Source: Hyphomicrobiaceae bacterium (lineage in GTDB: Bacteria; Pseudomonadota; Alphaproteobacteria; Rhizobiales; Hyphomicrobiaceae). Taken from it: DNA of 33,935 nt. The stretch covers positions 1 through 33,935 of the forward strand of contig PKEY01000072.1 of assembly GCA_002919265.1 (NCBI GenBank), given 5' to 3'. The notes beneath the pieces were generated by a model, which saw only the letters and a list, made by a program, of their open reading frames with translations, was not told where the DNA came from and did not search any database. Position numbers and translations under genes: made by a program. Shown here one piece after another: positions 1 through 7,927 of the stretch. Position 1 is the stretch's first letter. Every line of letters starts with the position of its first letter.

Positions 1-191
1 CCGGCGAGAATAAAGAACGGCACAGCCAGCAGCGGGAAGCTGTCGACGCCGCCCGCCATCCGATGCAGCACCACGAAGTCGGGAATTCCCGTGAGGAAGT
101 GCGTGTAGAGGAGGGAGGAGCCGGCGAGCGCAATGAAGATCGGCACGCCGAGCATGAGCAGAACAAGGAAGGAGATCAGCAGCAGCCCCAT
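1..191 (-). CDS. dctM: TRAP transporter large permease (DctM), 5' part only
   Basis: This is the N-terminal 63 residues of the large, transporting membrane subunit of a TRAP transporter; the rest lies beyond the left edge of the window. The reading starts MGLLLISFLVLLML, a first hydrophobic helix, and continues with a Gly-Val-Pro-Ile-Phe-Ile-Ala-Leu-Ala segment typical of DctM N-termini. A second hydrophobic stretch ends at the edge. The start codon at 191 is preceded by a purine-rich AAGGGGAG, and the gene lies 15 nt after the stop of the small permease gene, so the two are co-transcribed. In the family, DctM carries substrate and sodium across the inner membrane. The substrate cannot be read from this fragment. 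Confidence 0.85.
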   Translation of the reverse strand, partial: MGLLLISFLVLLMLGVPIFIALAGSSLLYTHFLTGIPDFVVLHRMAGGVDSFPLLAVPFFILA

Positions 192-206
192 AACGCGTCG
201 CTCCCC

Positions 207-833
207 TTAGTCGATGTTGGAGGTGCTGCCTATGGAGGCGTAAGCTGTCTGCCAGCCATCCCTGGCATTGCGCCAGAGGCGCTGCAAAGCGCGCAGCAAC
301 ATCAGGAGGCAGCCGAAAGCGATTGGCCCGTAGACGAGGCTCATCGGCAGATCGATGACTGTCATCCGTTGGAGATGCATGCGCTGGGTGACCGTGAGGG
401 AGAAGTAGAAGAGCAGCCCGATGAAGGCGGCCTGGATCACTTCCACGATCGCCAGGAGAATCCGCGCGCCGCGCGGCGGGAGGAAATGAAAGAAGACCTC
501 TACTGCGATGTGAGCGCCTTTGCGGACCACGATGGCCGAGCCGAGGAATGTCAGCACCATCAGCAGGTACCGCGCGATTTCCTCGGTCCAGGCGAGGCTG
601 TCGTTCAGGACGTAGCGCGTAAAGAACTGCAGGAAGACAATGAAGGCGAGCACCCAGAAGAGGCCGAAGGCGAACCAGTCGTCCGGGTAGTGTTCAATCT
701 GGATTTCTTCGTCCTCAACGTGGATTAGATGCTCGTCCGGGTGCCCTTCCTGTTGCTGCACGAGACGTCCTCCCTGCCAGCTGAGTGCAATAACTTCAGG
801 GCAGGCGACATCGCTGCCGCCCGCCCCAGCCAT
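207..833 (-). CDS. dctQ: TRAP transporter small permease (DctQ)
   Basis: Small four-helix membrane subunit of TRAP transporter 1, which pairs with DctM in the inner membrane. The call rests on hydrophobic segments at about residues 50-70, 84-104, 125-147 and 166-188 and on the family-typical FFTRYVLNDSLAWTEE stretch after the first helix. The product is 208 aa with this start, longer than the usual 160-180 aa because of a polar, acidic N-terminal extension of about 45 residues. The extension may be partly real, since acidic tails before helix 1 are common in DctQ, or the start may be internal. The ATG at 833 has an AGAGAA purine run just upstream and lies 12 nt after the dctP stop, consistent with a dctP-dctQ-dctM operon. 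Confidence 0.88.
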   Translation of the reverse strand: MAGAGGSDVACPEVIALSWQGGRLVQQQEGHPDEHLIHVEDEEIQIEHYPDDWFAFGLFWVLAFIVFLQFFTRYVLNDSLAWTEEIARYLLMVLTFLGSAIVVRKGAHIAVEVFFHFLPPRGARILLAIVEVIQAAFIGLLFYFSLTVTQRMHLQRMTVIDLPMSLVYGPIAFGCLLMLLRALQRLWRNARDGWQTAYASIGSTSNID

Positions 834-845
834 GTTCTCTGCTCG

Positions 846-1835
846 CTACTTCAGCGCTAGGAACGCTTCGTACTGCTCTTTCGTCCAACCGGCTCCGGCA
901 TCCGGGTCGTTATGAAGGGGCTTCGCTGCTGCAATAAACGCTTCCCGATCCACCTCGACGACCGTCTTGCCCAACTTGCGGAACTCGTCCACTAGCTTCT
1001 GCTCGGAAGCTCGAATGGCTTCAGTCGCCTTGCTGGCCGCCTCCATCAGCACCTCATTGAAGATCTGCTTTTCGTCGTCAGTCAGCTGCGGCCAGACGTG
1101 GCCACCGACGATTGTCAGGAGAGAGTCTGTGATGTGGGCAGTCAGCATGATGTGGCTCTGCACCTCGTAGAACTTCTTGGCCATGATCGTCGGCAGCGGG
1201 TTCTCCTGGCCATCGATGGTGCCCTGCTGCAGAGCCAGATAGACCTCCGCGAAGGCGATCGGCGTCGCGTTGGCCCCGACGGCCTTGGGGAACATGAGGT
1301 ACAGTGGCGCCGGCGGTACCCGGAGCTTCATGCCTTTCATGTCCTCGGGCTTCTTGATCTCGCGGTTGGCCGTCAGCATGCGCTGGCCGTAGTAGGTGAT
1401 CGAGACGACCTTGTGCCCCGTCTTGTCCTCGTAGCCCTTGGCCACCTCGCGGAAGAGCTGGGAGTCGCGATACGCTTTCCAGTGATCGAAGTCGCGGAGA
1501 ATGAACGGCGTGTTCGAAATCGAAATCGGCTTATGGATGGAGCCCGCGAACGCTACGCTGGTGTAGATGATGTCGACAGTGCCGAGGCCAAGCCCTTCAT
1601 TGATTTGGTTTTCGTTGCCGAGCTGTGAGGCCGGGAAGACCTGGATCTCGTACTTGCCGTTGGTGCGCTTCTTGATCTCTTCGGCGGCCCACAACGCCTC
1701 TGTGTGATAGGGTTCGTTGACTTCGTAGACGTGCGCCCACTTGAGCGTTGTCTGCGCGGCTGCTGGAAGGCCGGTTACGGCCAGCGCAGCGAGCGCAAGT
1801 GATCCGCGGATCAGTTGATTTCGGGTGATCTTCAT
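846..1835 (-). CDS. dctP: TRAP transporter substrate-binding protein (DctP family)
   Basis: Periplasmic solute receptor of TRAP transporter 1, 329 aa, the usual size. A Sec signal peptide spans about residues 1-27 (positive MKITRNQ, hydrophobic LALAALAVTGL, then PAAAQ at the cleavage site). The mature part has the DctP hallmarks: WAHVYEVNEPYH near the N-terminus, KGMKLRVPPAP with the Arg that in this family pairs with the substrate carboxylate, and DGQENPLPTI in the second lobe. The start is preceded by a strong AGGGAGGA at good spacing. It is the first gene of dctPQM. A candidate operator lies about 95 bp upstream. The substrate is probably an organic acid, by family knowledge only; nothing here identifies which. 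Confidence 0.93.
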   Translation of the reverse strand: MKITRNQLIRGSLALAALAVTGLPAAAQTTLKWAHVYEVNEPYHTEALWAAEEIKKRTNGKYEIQVFPASQLGNENQINEGLGLGTVDIIYTSVAFAGSIHKPISISNTPFILRDFDHWKAYRDSQLFREVAKGYEDKTGHKVVSITYYGQRMLTANREIKKPEDMKGMKLRVPPAPLYLMFPKAVGANATPIAFAEVYLALQQGTIDGQENPLPTIMAKKFYEVQSHIMLTAHITDSLLTIVGGHVWPQLTDDEKQIFNEVLMEAASKATEAIRASEQKLVDEFRKLGKTVVEVDREAFIAAAKPLHNDPDAGAGWTKEQYEAFLALK

Positions 1836-1927
1836 TCTGTTTTTCCTCCCTGGGTTAGAGCTCTGCGACCGGCCTGCAATTCAACTTCTCGATGAAGCGG
1901 CTCCCACAACTTATGGTCAGTTCGAGC

Positions 1928-1952
1928 ATCTGTTGTCAGATGATATGATAAC
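1928..1952. promoter_or_regulatory. Candidate operator upstream of TRAP transporter 1
   Basis: Two overlapping inverted repeats lie about 95-115 bp upstream of the dctP start: ATCTG-TTGT-CAGAT (1928-1941, perfect 5-bp arms) and GTTGTCA-GATGATA-TGATAAC (1932-1952, six of seven positions symmetric). Dyads of this size and AT-rich nature are typical sites for GntR/FadR-type regulators, which often control TRAP operons. No regulator gene is in the window, so the link is an inference from position and symmetry. Confidence 0.35.
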
Positions 1953-2498
1953 TCCATAATTACTGGCAAGGATAAGCTCCCCCGCCAATTGTTCTCCTTC
2001 GTGGCCAATCAGGCACATAGCAAACTTCGGCTTGGGCGTGCTTTTGTGTGCCTGTTCCCAAGGGTGCGATTTTAGAGGCCCACAAGCAACTTAGGCTGTG
2101 TTCAAGTTGCGGGTGAAGTTCCTTAGATCCGCTTGGCAAACTTGCCCAATGAATAGGCATAGCGGCAGCAAGGTACGACCAATCGCAGCGGTCACCGGCC
2201 CCGAACGCGGAGCGCCAACAAATTGCCGAATTTATGGAATGTCTACGCTCCCCCCGGTGTGCCTTGCGGGCATATCTCACACGCACATACGAGGGCTTGA
2301 AGCTTCGCGAGGGTTTCGGCATCTACTCTGGGCCCGGATCACGAGCGCGGGCGTCTGTTTAAAAATCCCATCGCACTCGTGCGAGCGAGTAGCAGGTGAA
2401 AACTGCTTGGGGTGGCGCGCAAGGCTGGCTGATCGCATGAGGTAGCGGCGCTTTTCGCGTCGACCCTTCGTTTCGCTGCATATCAGGAATTCTCACCG
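1953..2498. other. Gene-free intergenic region between TRAP 1 and the RND pump
   Basis: About 550 bp with no supportable gene. Two overlapping open frames on opposite strands (1960-2322 minus and 2098-2445 plus) have odd amino-acid composition, no recognisable domain and no convincing ribosome binding site. The stretch looks less GC-biased than the neighbouring genes and must contain the promoter of the RND operon near its right end. I see no tRNA, no clear terminator and no convincing palindrome near 2499. It could be a decayed gene or an old insertion; the sequence alone does not decide. Confidence 0.5.
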
Positions 2499-3689
2499 AT
2501 GACCGTCCTCAAATGGTTCAGGTATGGAGTGGCCGCGGTCGGCCTTCTTGCCGTGTCGGCCCAGGCACTGGCCGCTGACCCTAAGGCCACGCCGCCTCCG
2601 GTCACCGTGAGCATCATCACCACCCAGAAGGAAGACCTTCCGATCATGAATGAGCTTCCCGGCCGCATCGCGCCGATGCGGATCGCGGAGGTGCGTCCCC
2701 GGGTCTCCGGCATCGTGATCGAGCGGGTCTTCACGCAGGGCAGCCTCGTGAACGAGGGCGACGTGCTCTACCGGATCGATCCGGAGCCCTTCAAAGTGCA
2801 GGTCGACAGCGCCAAGGCCACACTGAGCCGCGCCAAGGCCGCGCAGCTGCGTGCCCGCCAGCAGGCGGACCGCCAAAGGGAATTGCGTGAGCGTAACATT
2901 TCGAGCTCGCAGCAGCTTGAGGAAGCTGTGGCGGCGCTCGCCCAGGCCGATGCGGATGTTGCTGCGGCGGAAGCCAACCTGAAAGCGGCCCAGCTCAACC
3001 TCCAGTACACTGAGGTTCGCGCACCGATCTCGGGCCGTATCGGACGTGCGCTCATCACCGAGGGCGCATTGGTGAGCAGCGCCGACAAGCTGGCCACCAT
3101 TCAGCAGCTCGACCCGGTCTACGCGGACTTCACGCAGTCGGTGAATGAGCTTCGGGCTCTGCGCCGTGCGGTCAAGGAAGGTACTGTTGCAAGCATCAGC
3201 GAGGACGAGGTGAAGGTGCAACTTCGCTTCGACGATGGCAGCGAGTACCCGTACCCCGGCCGGCTGCTATTCTCCGAGGTGACCGTAGATACCACCACGG
3301 GTCAGGTCATCATGCGTGGCCAATTCCCGAATCCGGAAGGGGATCTGCTGCCCGGCATGTATGTCCGCGTGCTCCTGGAGCAGGGCATCCAGCGCGATGT
3401 CATCGCGATTCCGCAGCAGGCCGTGCAGCGCGATCCCTCCGGCCGGTCACAGGTCTACGTCGTGAGGTCGGATGGCACCGTTGAGCTGCGGACCGTCCGC
3501 ACTGGTCGTGTCACTGGCAACAGATGGGTCATCGAGGAGGGGCTGGCTGAGGGCGAGCGTGTCGTGGTCGAGGGTTTCCAGAAGATTCGCCCGGGTGCCG
3601 TCGTCAACGCTCAGGCGTGGAAGCAGGACCCAAACCAGCCGACGCGCACCGCCAACAGGGCTGATCCTGGGCAGGGCAGCCCTCAATAG
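2499..3689 (+). CDS. RND efflux periplasmic adaptor (AcrA/MexA family)
   Basis: Membrane-fusion protein that links the inner-membrane RND pump to a TolC-like outer-membrane channel. The 396-residue product starts with a Sec signal peptide (hydrophobic VAAVGLLAVSAQALA, cleavage near residue 25) and has no lipobox cysteine, so it is probably not lipid-anchored like E. coli AcrA. The lipoyl half-motif ELPGRIAPMRIAEVRPRVSG (about 52-71) is followed by an Ala/Gln/Arg-rich coiled-coil hairpin (about 95-165), the second lipoyl half beginning TEVRAPISGRIG, then beta-barrel and membrane-proximal domains. The pump gene follows after 24 nt, so the two form one operon. Close relatives by architecture include Brucella BepD and BepF. 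No tetR-type regulator is adjacent. Confidence 0.93.
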   Translation: MTVLKWFRYGVAAVGLLAVSAQALAADPKATPPPVTVSIITTQKEDLPIMNELPGRIAPMRIAEVRPRVSGIVIERVFTQGSLVNEGDVLYRIDPEPFKVQVDSAKATLSRAKAAQLRARQQADRQRELRERNISSSQQLEEAVAALAQADADVAAAEANLKAAQLNLQYTEVRAPISGRIGRALITEGALVSSADKLATIQQLDPVYADFTQSVNELRALRRAVKEGTVASISEDEVKVQLRFDDGSEYPYPGRLLFSEVTVDTTTGQVIMRGQFPNPEGDLLPGMYVRVLLEQGIQRDVIAIPQQAVQRDPSGRSQVYVVRSDGTVELRTVRTGRVTGNRWVIEEGLAEGERVVVEGFQKIRPGAVVNAQAWKQDPNQPTRTANRADPGQGSPQ

Positions 3690-3713
3690 TCGAATAGCAA
3701 GGCAGTACTTCCG

Positions 3714-6700
3714 ATGCCGAGTTTCTTCATTGATCGGCCCATCTTCGCTTGGGTCGTGGCCATCTTCATCATGCTGGCGGGCATCATCGCCATTCCGCTC
3801 CTGCCAGTTTCGCAGTACCCGAAGGTGGCCCCGCCCCAGATTTCGATCACTGCCAACTACCCTGGCGCGTCACCTGAGGACATGTACCTCAGCGTTACGC
3901 GGCCGATCGAAGAAGAGCTCAACGGCGTTCCTGGGCTGATCTACTTCGAGTCCACCTCGGACTCCTCGGGGCGCATCAATATCACGGCCACGTTTGCGCC
4001 CGGCACGCCGATCGGTGAAGCACAGGTCGAGGTGCAGAACCGCGTCCGGCGGGTCGAGCCGCGCCTGCCCCAAGCCGTCGTCGACCAGGGGATGCGCATC
4101 GAACAGGCTGGCGCGGGCTTCCTACTGGTGATCGCGCTTCGTTCGCCCGATGGCTCTTACGATGCCGTTGCCCTCGGCGACTACCTGAACCGCAACGTGA
4201 TCGGCGAAATCCGGCGTATCGAAGGCGTCGGCAGCGCCACGCTTTTCGCCACGCAGCGGTCAATGCGCGTCTGGATGGATCCGGACAAGATGCTAGGCCT
4301 TAACCTGACGGCCGGCGACATCATTGCCGCCATCCGCGCCCAGAACGCACAGGTCGCCGCCGGCCGCATCGGTGCTCAGCCGAACCCGCTCACCCAGCAA
4401 ATTACGGCGAACGTCCTCGTCAAAGGGCAGCTTACCTCGCCTGAAGAGTTTGGATCGATCGTGCTCCGGGCCAATCCGGATGGCTCGCTCGTCCGCCTAC
4501 GTGACGTGGCGACAATCGAGATCGGCGGTGAGAGCTACAACTTCTCTACGCGATTGAACCGTCAGCCCACGGCGGGCATCGGCGTGCAGCTTTCGCCGAC
4601 GGGCAACGCGCTTGCCACGTCCCAAGCCATTCGCGCGAAGATGGAAGAGCTGGCCAAGTTCTTCCCGCCGGGCCTCGAGTACTCCATCCCCTACGACACG
4701 TCGCCGTTCGTCAAGGTTTCCATCGAGAAGGTGCTGCACACGCTGGTTGAGGCGGTGGTGCTTGTCTTCCTGGTGATGCTGCTCTTCCTGCAGAGCTTCC
4801 GGTACACGGTCATTCCTACGATCGTTGTGCCGGTGGCGCTGCTTGGCACCTGCGCCGTGATGCTGGCGACCGGTTTCTCCATCAACGTGCTCACCATGTT
4901 CGCGATGGTGCTCGCCATCGGCATCCTCGTCGATGACGCCATCGTCGTGGTCGAGAACGTCGAACGCATCATGTCGGAGGAAGGCCTGCCACCGCGCGAG
5001 GCAACGCGTAAGGCGATGGGGCAGATCACCGGCGCAATCATCGGCATCACGCTGGTGCTCGCGGCGGTGTTTGTGCCTATGGGCTTCTTCCCGGGCGCAG
5101 TCGGCGTCATCTACCGACAGTTCAGCCTGACGATGGTGGTCTCCATCCTGTTCTCGGCGTTCCTCGCCATGTCGCTGACGCCGGCGTTGTGTGCGACGTT
5201 GCTCAAGCCGGTGCCAGCAGGTCACCACCACGCGAGGGGCGGTTTTGCCGGTTGGTTCAACCGCAATTTCGAAAGGACGACCCGGGGCTACACCAGTGTC
5301 GTTGCGCGGGTCGTTCGGCGCGCTGGCCGATTGATGGTGATCTATCTCGCTCTCCTCGCTGGCCTGGGATGGGCTTATCTGCGCCTGCCGACGGCGTTCA
5401 TTCCGAACGAGGACCAGGGCTATCTCATCGTCGACATTCAGACGCCGCCGGAGGCCAGCGCCAACCGCACTCTCGATGTGATCAAGCAGGTCGAGGATGC
5501 GTTCCTTTCCGACGAGGCCGTGGAGCGTATCTTCGCCATTCAGGGCTTCAGCTTCTCCGGCGCCGGGCAGAACGCCGGCCTTGCCTTCGTCACGCTCAAG
5601 GATTGGAGCGTGCGTGGTCCTGAGAATTCGGCAGCTGCGATCGCGGCGCGGGCGAACGCGAAGCTTTGGCAAATCAGGGACGCGGTAACCTTCGCCCTGT
5701 CCCCGCCGCCTATTCAGGGCCTTGGCACGACGAGCGGCTTCACGTTCCGTCTCCAGGACCGCGGTGGTCTGGGACAGGCGGCGCTTGCGTCGGCGAGAGA
5801 TCAGCTACTGGCTGCGGCATCGCAGAGCCCCGTGCTGACGGGCCTGCGCGTGGAAGGTCTGCCCGACGCGGCCCAGGTCCACCTGATCATCGACCGCGAA
5901 AAGGCGAACACCTTTGGGGTGGCCTTCTCGGACATCAACGCGACGATCTCGGCCAACCTTGGCTCGAGCTACGTGAACGATTTCCCGAATGCCGGGCGCA
6001 TGCAGCGCGTCGTCGTCCAGGCAGACGAGCGGGCGCGCATGCAGACGGAGGATCTGCTTAAGATCAACGTGCGCAATGCTGCCGGCGGAATGGTGCCGTT
6101 GTCGGCTTTCGCCCACGTGGAGTGGGTGAAGGGGCCGATGCAGGTGGTTGGCTACAATGGCTATCCGGCAGTCCGTATCAGCGGACAGGCGGCGGAGGGA
6201 TACTCCTCGGGTGACGCGATTGCCGAAATGGAGCGGCTCGCGGCCAATCTCCCGCAAGGTTTCGGCTACGAGTGGACCGGGCAGTCGTTGCAGGAGATCC
6301 AGTCCGGTGCGCTCGCGCCACTGCTGATCGGGCTCAGCATCCTGTTCGTGTTCCTGCTGCTGGCGGCGCTCTACGAAAGCTGGACGATTCCGCTCGCCGT
6401 CATGCTTGTGGTGCCGCTGGGCGTCATCGGCTCAGTGACGGCGGTGACGCTGCGAGGCATGCCGAACGACGTCTATTTCATGGTCGGCCTCATCGCCATC
6501 ATTGGCCTGTCAGCGAAGAACGCGATCCTCATCGTCGAGTTTGCTAAGGATCTGCGGAAAGAAGGTATGTCCATCTACGAGGCCACCATCGAGGCGGCGC
6601 GCCTGCGCTTCCGCCCGATTTTGATGACCTCGCTTGCCTTTACGCTCGGCGTAGTGCCGCTCGCAGTCGCGACCGGAGCCAGCGCGGCCAGCCAGAACGC

Positions 6701-6881
6701 GATCGGCACCGGTGTGTTGGGTGGCATGATCTCGGCCACGGTGTTTGCCGTGTTCTTTGTGCCGGCATTCTTCGTATTCGTCATGCGCTTGTTCGACCGA
6801 TCCGCTCGGGAAGAGCTGCGTAAGCTGGCTCAACAGCCGGAGGAGGCGAAGCCGGCGGCAGCCGCAAGTGTCGAGGCCTAG
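3714..6881 (+). CDS. RND multidrug efflux transporter, HAE-1 family (AcrB/MexB type)
   Basis: Proton-driven inner-membrane pump of 1055 aa, full length for the HAE-1 family. It opens with the standard MPSFFIDRPIFAWVVAIFIM, the first transmembrane helix. The proton-relay aspartates fall at residues 407 and 408 (ILVDDAIVVVENVER), the same numbers as in E. coli AcrB, and the relay lysine is K935 in GLSAKNAILIVEFAKDL, matching AcrB K940. Two repeats of a large periplasmic loop plus a helix bundle can be followed (loops about 30-335 and 560-870). The family exports drugs, detergents, bile-type compounds and dyes. No outer-membrane channel gene follows, so a TolC homologue encoded elsewhere must be recruited, as known for Brucella Bep pumps. 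A strong terminator follows. Confidence 0.95.
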   Translation: MPSFFIDRPIFAWVVAIFIMLAGIIAIPLLPVSQYPKVAPPQISITANYPGASPEDMYLSVTRPIEEELNGVPGLIYFESTSDSSGRINITATFAPGTPIGEAQVEVQNRVRRVEPRLPQAVVDQGMRIEQAGAGFLLVIALRSPDGSYDAVALGDYLNRNVIGEIRRIEGVGSATLFATQRSMRVWMDPDKMLGLNLTAGDIIAAIRAQNAQVAAGRIGAQPNPLTQQITANVLVKGQLTSPEEFGSIVLRANPDGSLVRLRDVATIEIGGESYNFSTRLNRQPTAGIGVQLSPTGNALATSQAIRAKMEELAKFFPPGLEYSIPYDTSPFVKVSIEKVLHTLVEAVVLVFLVMLLFLQSFRYTVIPTIVVPVALLGTCAVMLATGFSINVLTMFAMVLAIGILVDDAIVVVENVERIMSEEGLPPREATRKAMGQITGAIIGITLVLAAVFVPMGFFPGAVGVIYRQFSLTMVVSILFSAFLAMSLTPALCATLLKPVPAGHHHARGGFAGWFNRNFERTTRGYTSVVARVVRRAGRLMVIYLALLAGLGWAYLRLPTAFIPNEDQGYLIVDIQTPPEASANRTLDVIKQVEDAFLSDEAVERIFAIQGFSFSGAGQNAGLAFVTLKDWSVRGPENSAAAIAARANAKLWQIRDAVTFALSPPPIQGLGTTSGFTFRLQDRGGLGQAALASARDQLLAAASQSPVLTGLRVEGLPDAAQVHLIIDREKANTFGVAFSDINATISANLGSSYVNDFPNAGRMQRVVVQADERARMQTEDLLKINVRNAAGGMVPLSAFAHVEWVKGPMQVVGYNGYPAVRISGQAAEGYSSGDAIAEMERLAANLPQGFGYEWTGQSLQEIQSGALAPLLIGLSILFVFLLLAALYESWTIPLAVMLVVPLGVIGSVTAVTLRGMPNDVYFMVGLIAIIGLSAKNAILIVEFAKDLRKEGMSIYEATIEAARLRFRPILMTSLAFTLGVVPLAVATGASAASQNAIGTGVLGGMISATVFAVFFVPAFFVFVMRLFDRSAREELRKLAQQPEEAKPAAAASVEA

Positions 6882-6914
6882 GCCGTCGAGCTGTGGTGCA
6901 ATTGAGAGCTTCAG

Positions 6915-6944
6915 AAAGCGGCCGCGCCCTAGCGGCCGCTTTTT
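6915..6944 (+). terminator. Intrinsic terminator of the RND operon
   Basis: A perfect 11-bp stem (AAAGCGGCCGC at 6915-6925 paired with GCGGCCGCTTT at 6932-6942) with a 6-nt loop runs into five T residues. It begins 33 nt after the pump stop codon. The minus strand has only a short T run after the same stem, so it is mainly a plus-strand terminator, though it may also stop read-through from the convergent ABC operon. Confidence 0.9.
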
Positions 6945-7093
6945 CTATGCACGTGTCCCACCATCGAGAGTGGGAGCACGACGCGAAATGCAAGGGCAGG
7001 AGTGCGGCTCAACGCTCGATAAACAGGCAAGCGGAAAAAGGGGTGCCCACGTAACGACGAACCGAACGCTCACGTCCCTTTTGGATTTTGCGT

Positions 7094-7921
7094 TTAGAAA
7101 ACGGCGCTCTGCTGCTTCATGCGCTCACTGCGCGCCCGCAGGAGCTCGACGACGACCAGCAGCAGCACCGCCAAGAGAGTCAGCATGACAGCAACAGCCG
7201 CGATCGTCGGGTTGAAGCTGTCGCGCAGGCCAGAGAACATTTCGCGCGGGATTGTCCTCTGATGCGGCGCGCCGAGCAGCAGCACCGTCACGACCTCATC
7301 AAAGGACGTCGCGAACGCGAACAGGGCACCCGACGCGACGCCTGGCGCGACGAGCGGCAGCATCACCCTGCGGAAAACCATGAGCGGTGGTGCTCCGAGG
7401 CTCGCGGCGGCGCGGGCGAGATTACGATCAAACGAAGCGAGGGCTGCTGAAACCGTCACGACCGGGAACGGCGCGCCCAATGCCGCATGCGCAATGATGA
7501 GGCCAGTGTATGACTGCGTGAGCCCGTAGGGCGCGAAGAAGAAGTAAAGCCCGACGGCGACGATCACGATGGGCACGACCAGCGGCGAAAGCAGCAGCGT
7601 TGTGATGGCCGCTTTTCCGCGGAAATCGGCCATGGACAGGCCTATTGCCGCCATAGTGCCGAGCACGGTTGCGATCAGCGTGGCCGGAATGCCGATCAGA
7701 AGCGAGTTCATCACGGCGATGCGCCATTTGTCGCTCGAGAACACCGCCTCGTACCAGCGAGTGGTGAAGCCGCGGAGCGGATAGGTCAGGAATTCCGAGT
7801 CGTTCACGGAGAGCGGCATGATCGCCACAATCGGGGCGATCAGGAAGAAGAAGACCAGCGTGGCCGCAACGATCAGCACGATGCGGGCAACCTGCTCGGT
7901 TCTGGTCCTTGCGCCGTGCAT
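7094..7921 (-). CDS. Polyamine-type ABC transporter permease (PotC/PotI-like)
   Basis: Second inner-membrane permease of a spermidine/putrescine-type importer, 275 aa. Six hydrophobic segments are visible, the first being IVLIVAATLVFFFLIAPIVA. The EAA-type loop that contacts the ATPase lies around residues 165-185 (ARAAASLGAPPLMVFRRVML), which identifies a binding-protein-dependent ABC permease. The start at 7921 is 6 nt after the stop of the first permease gene, so the two are translationally close. It is the last gene of the operon. The exact substrate within the polyamine/opine/iron-type importer group cannot be told from sequence alone. Confidence 0.92.
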   Translation of the reverse strand: MHGARTRTEQVARIVLIVAATLVFFFLIAPIVAIMPLSVNDSEFLTYPLRGFTTRWYEAVFSSDKWRIAVMNSLLIGIPATLIATVLGTMAAIGLSMADFRGKAAITTLLLSPLVVPIVIVAVGLYFFFAPYGLTQSYTGLIIAHAALGAPFPVVTVSAALASFDRNLARAAASLGAPPLMVFRRVMLPLVAPGVASGALFAFATSFDEVVTVLLLGAPHQRTIPREMFSGLRDSFNPTIAAVAVMLTLLAVLLLVVVELLRARSERMKQQSAVF

Positions 7922-7927
7922 CGCTGC

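Noticed and set aside
1098..1628. A 176-aa plus-strand open frame inside dctP
   Set aside because: Shadow of the TRAP receptor gene, with composition of an antisense frame.
1836..2498. tRNA or other structured RNA in the long intergenic region
   Set aside because: I could not find a cloverleaf pattern, a GTTC-type T-loop in context, or a terminator in the region.
4497..5672. A 391-aa open frame on the minus strand inside the RND pump gene
   Set aside because: Extremely rich in Arg, His, Asp and Glu, no domain, and fully covered by the intact pump gene on the other strand; a GC-driven shadow frame.
7034..7083. A possible minus-strand terminator after the last ABC permease gene (AAAAGGG paired with CCCTTTT)
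   Set aside because: The loop is over 30 nt and the stem is mostly A-T pairs, so stability is doubtful; not listed as a feature.
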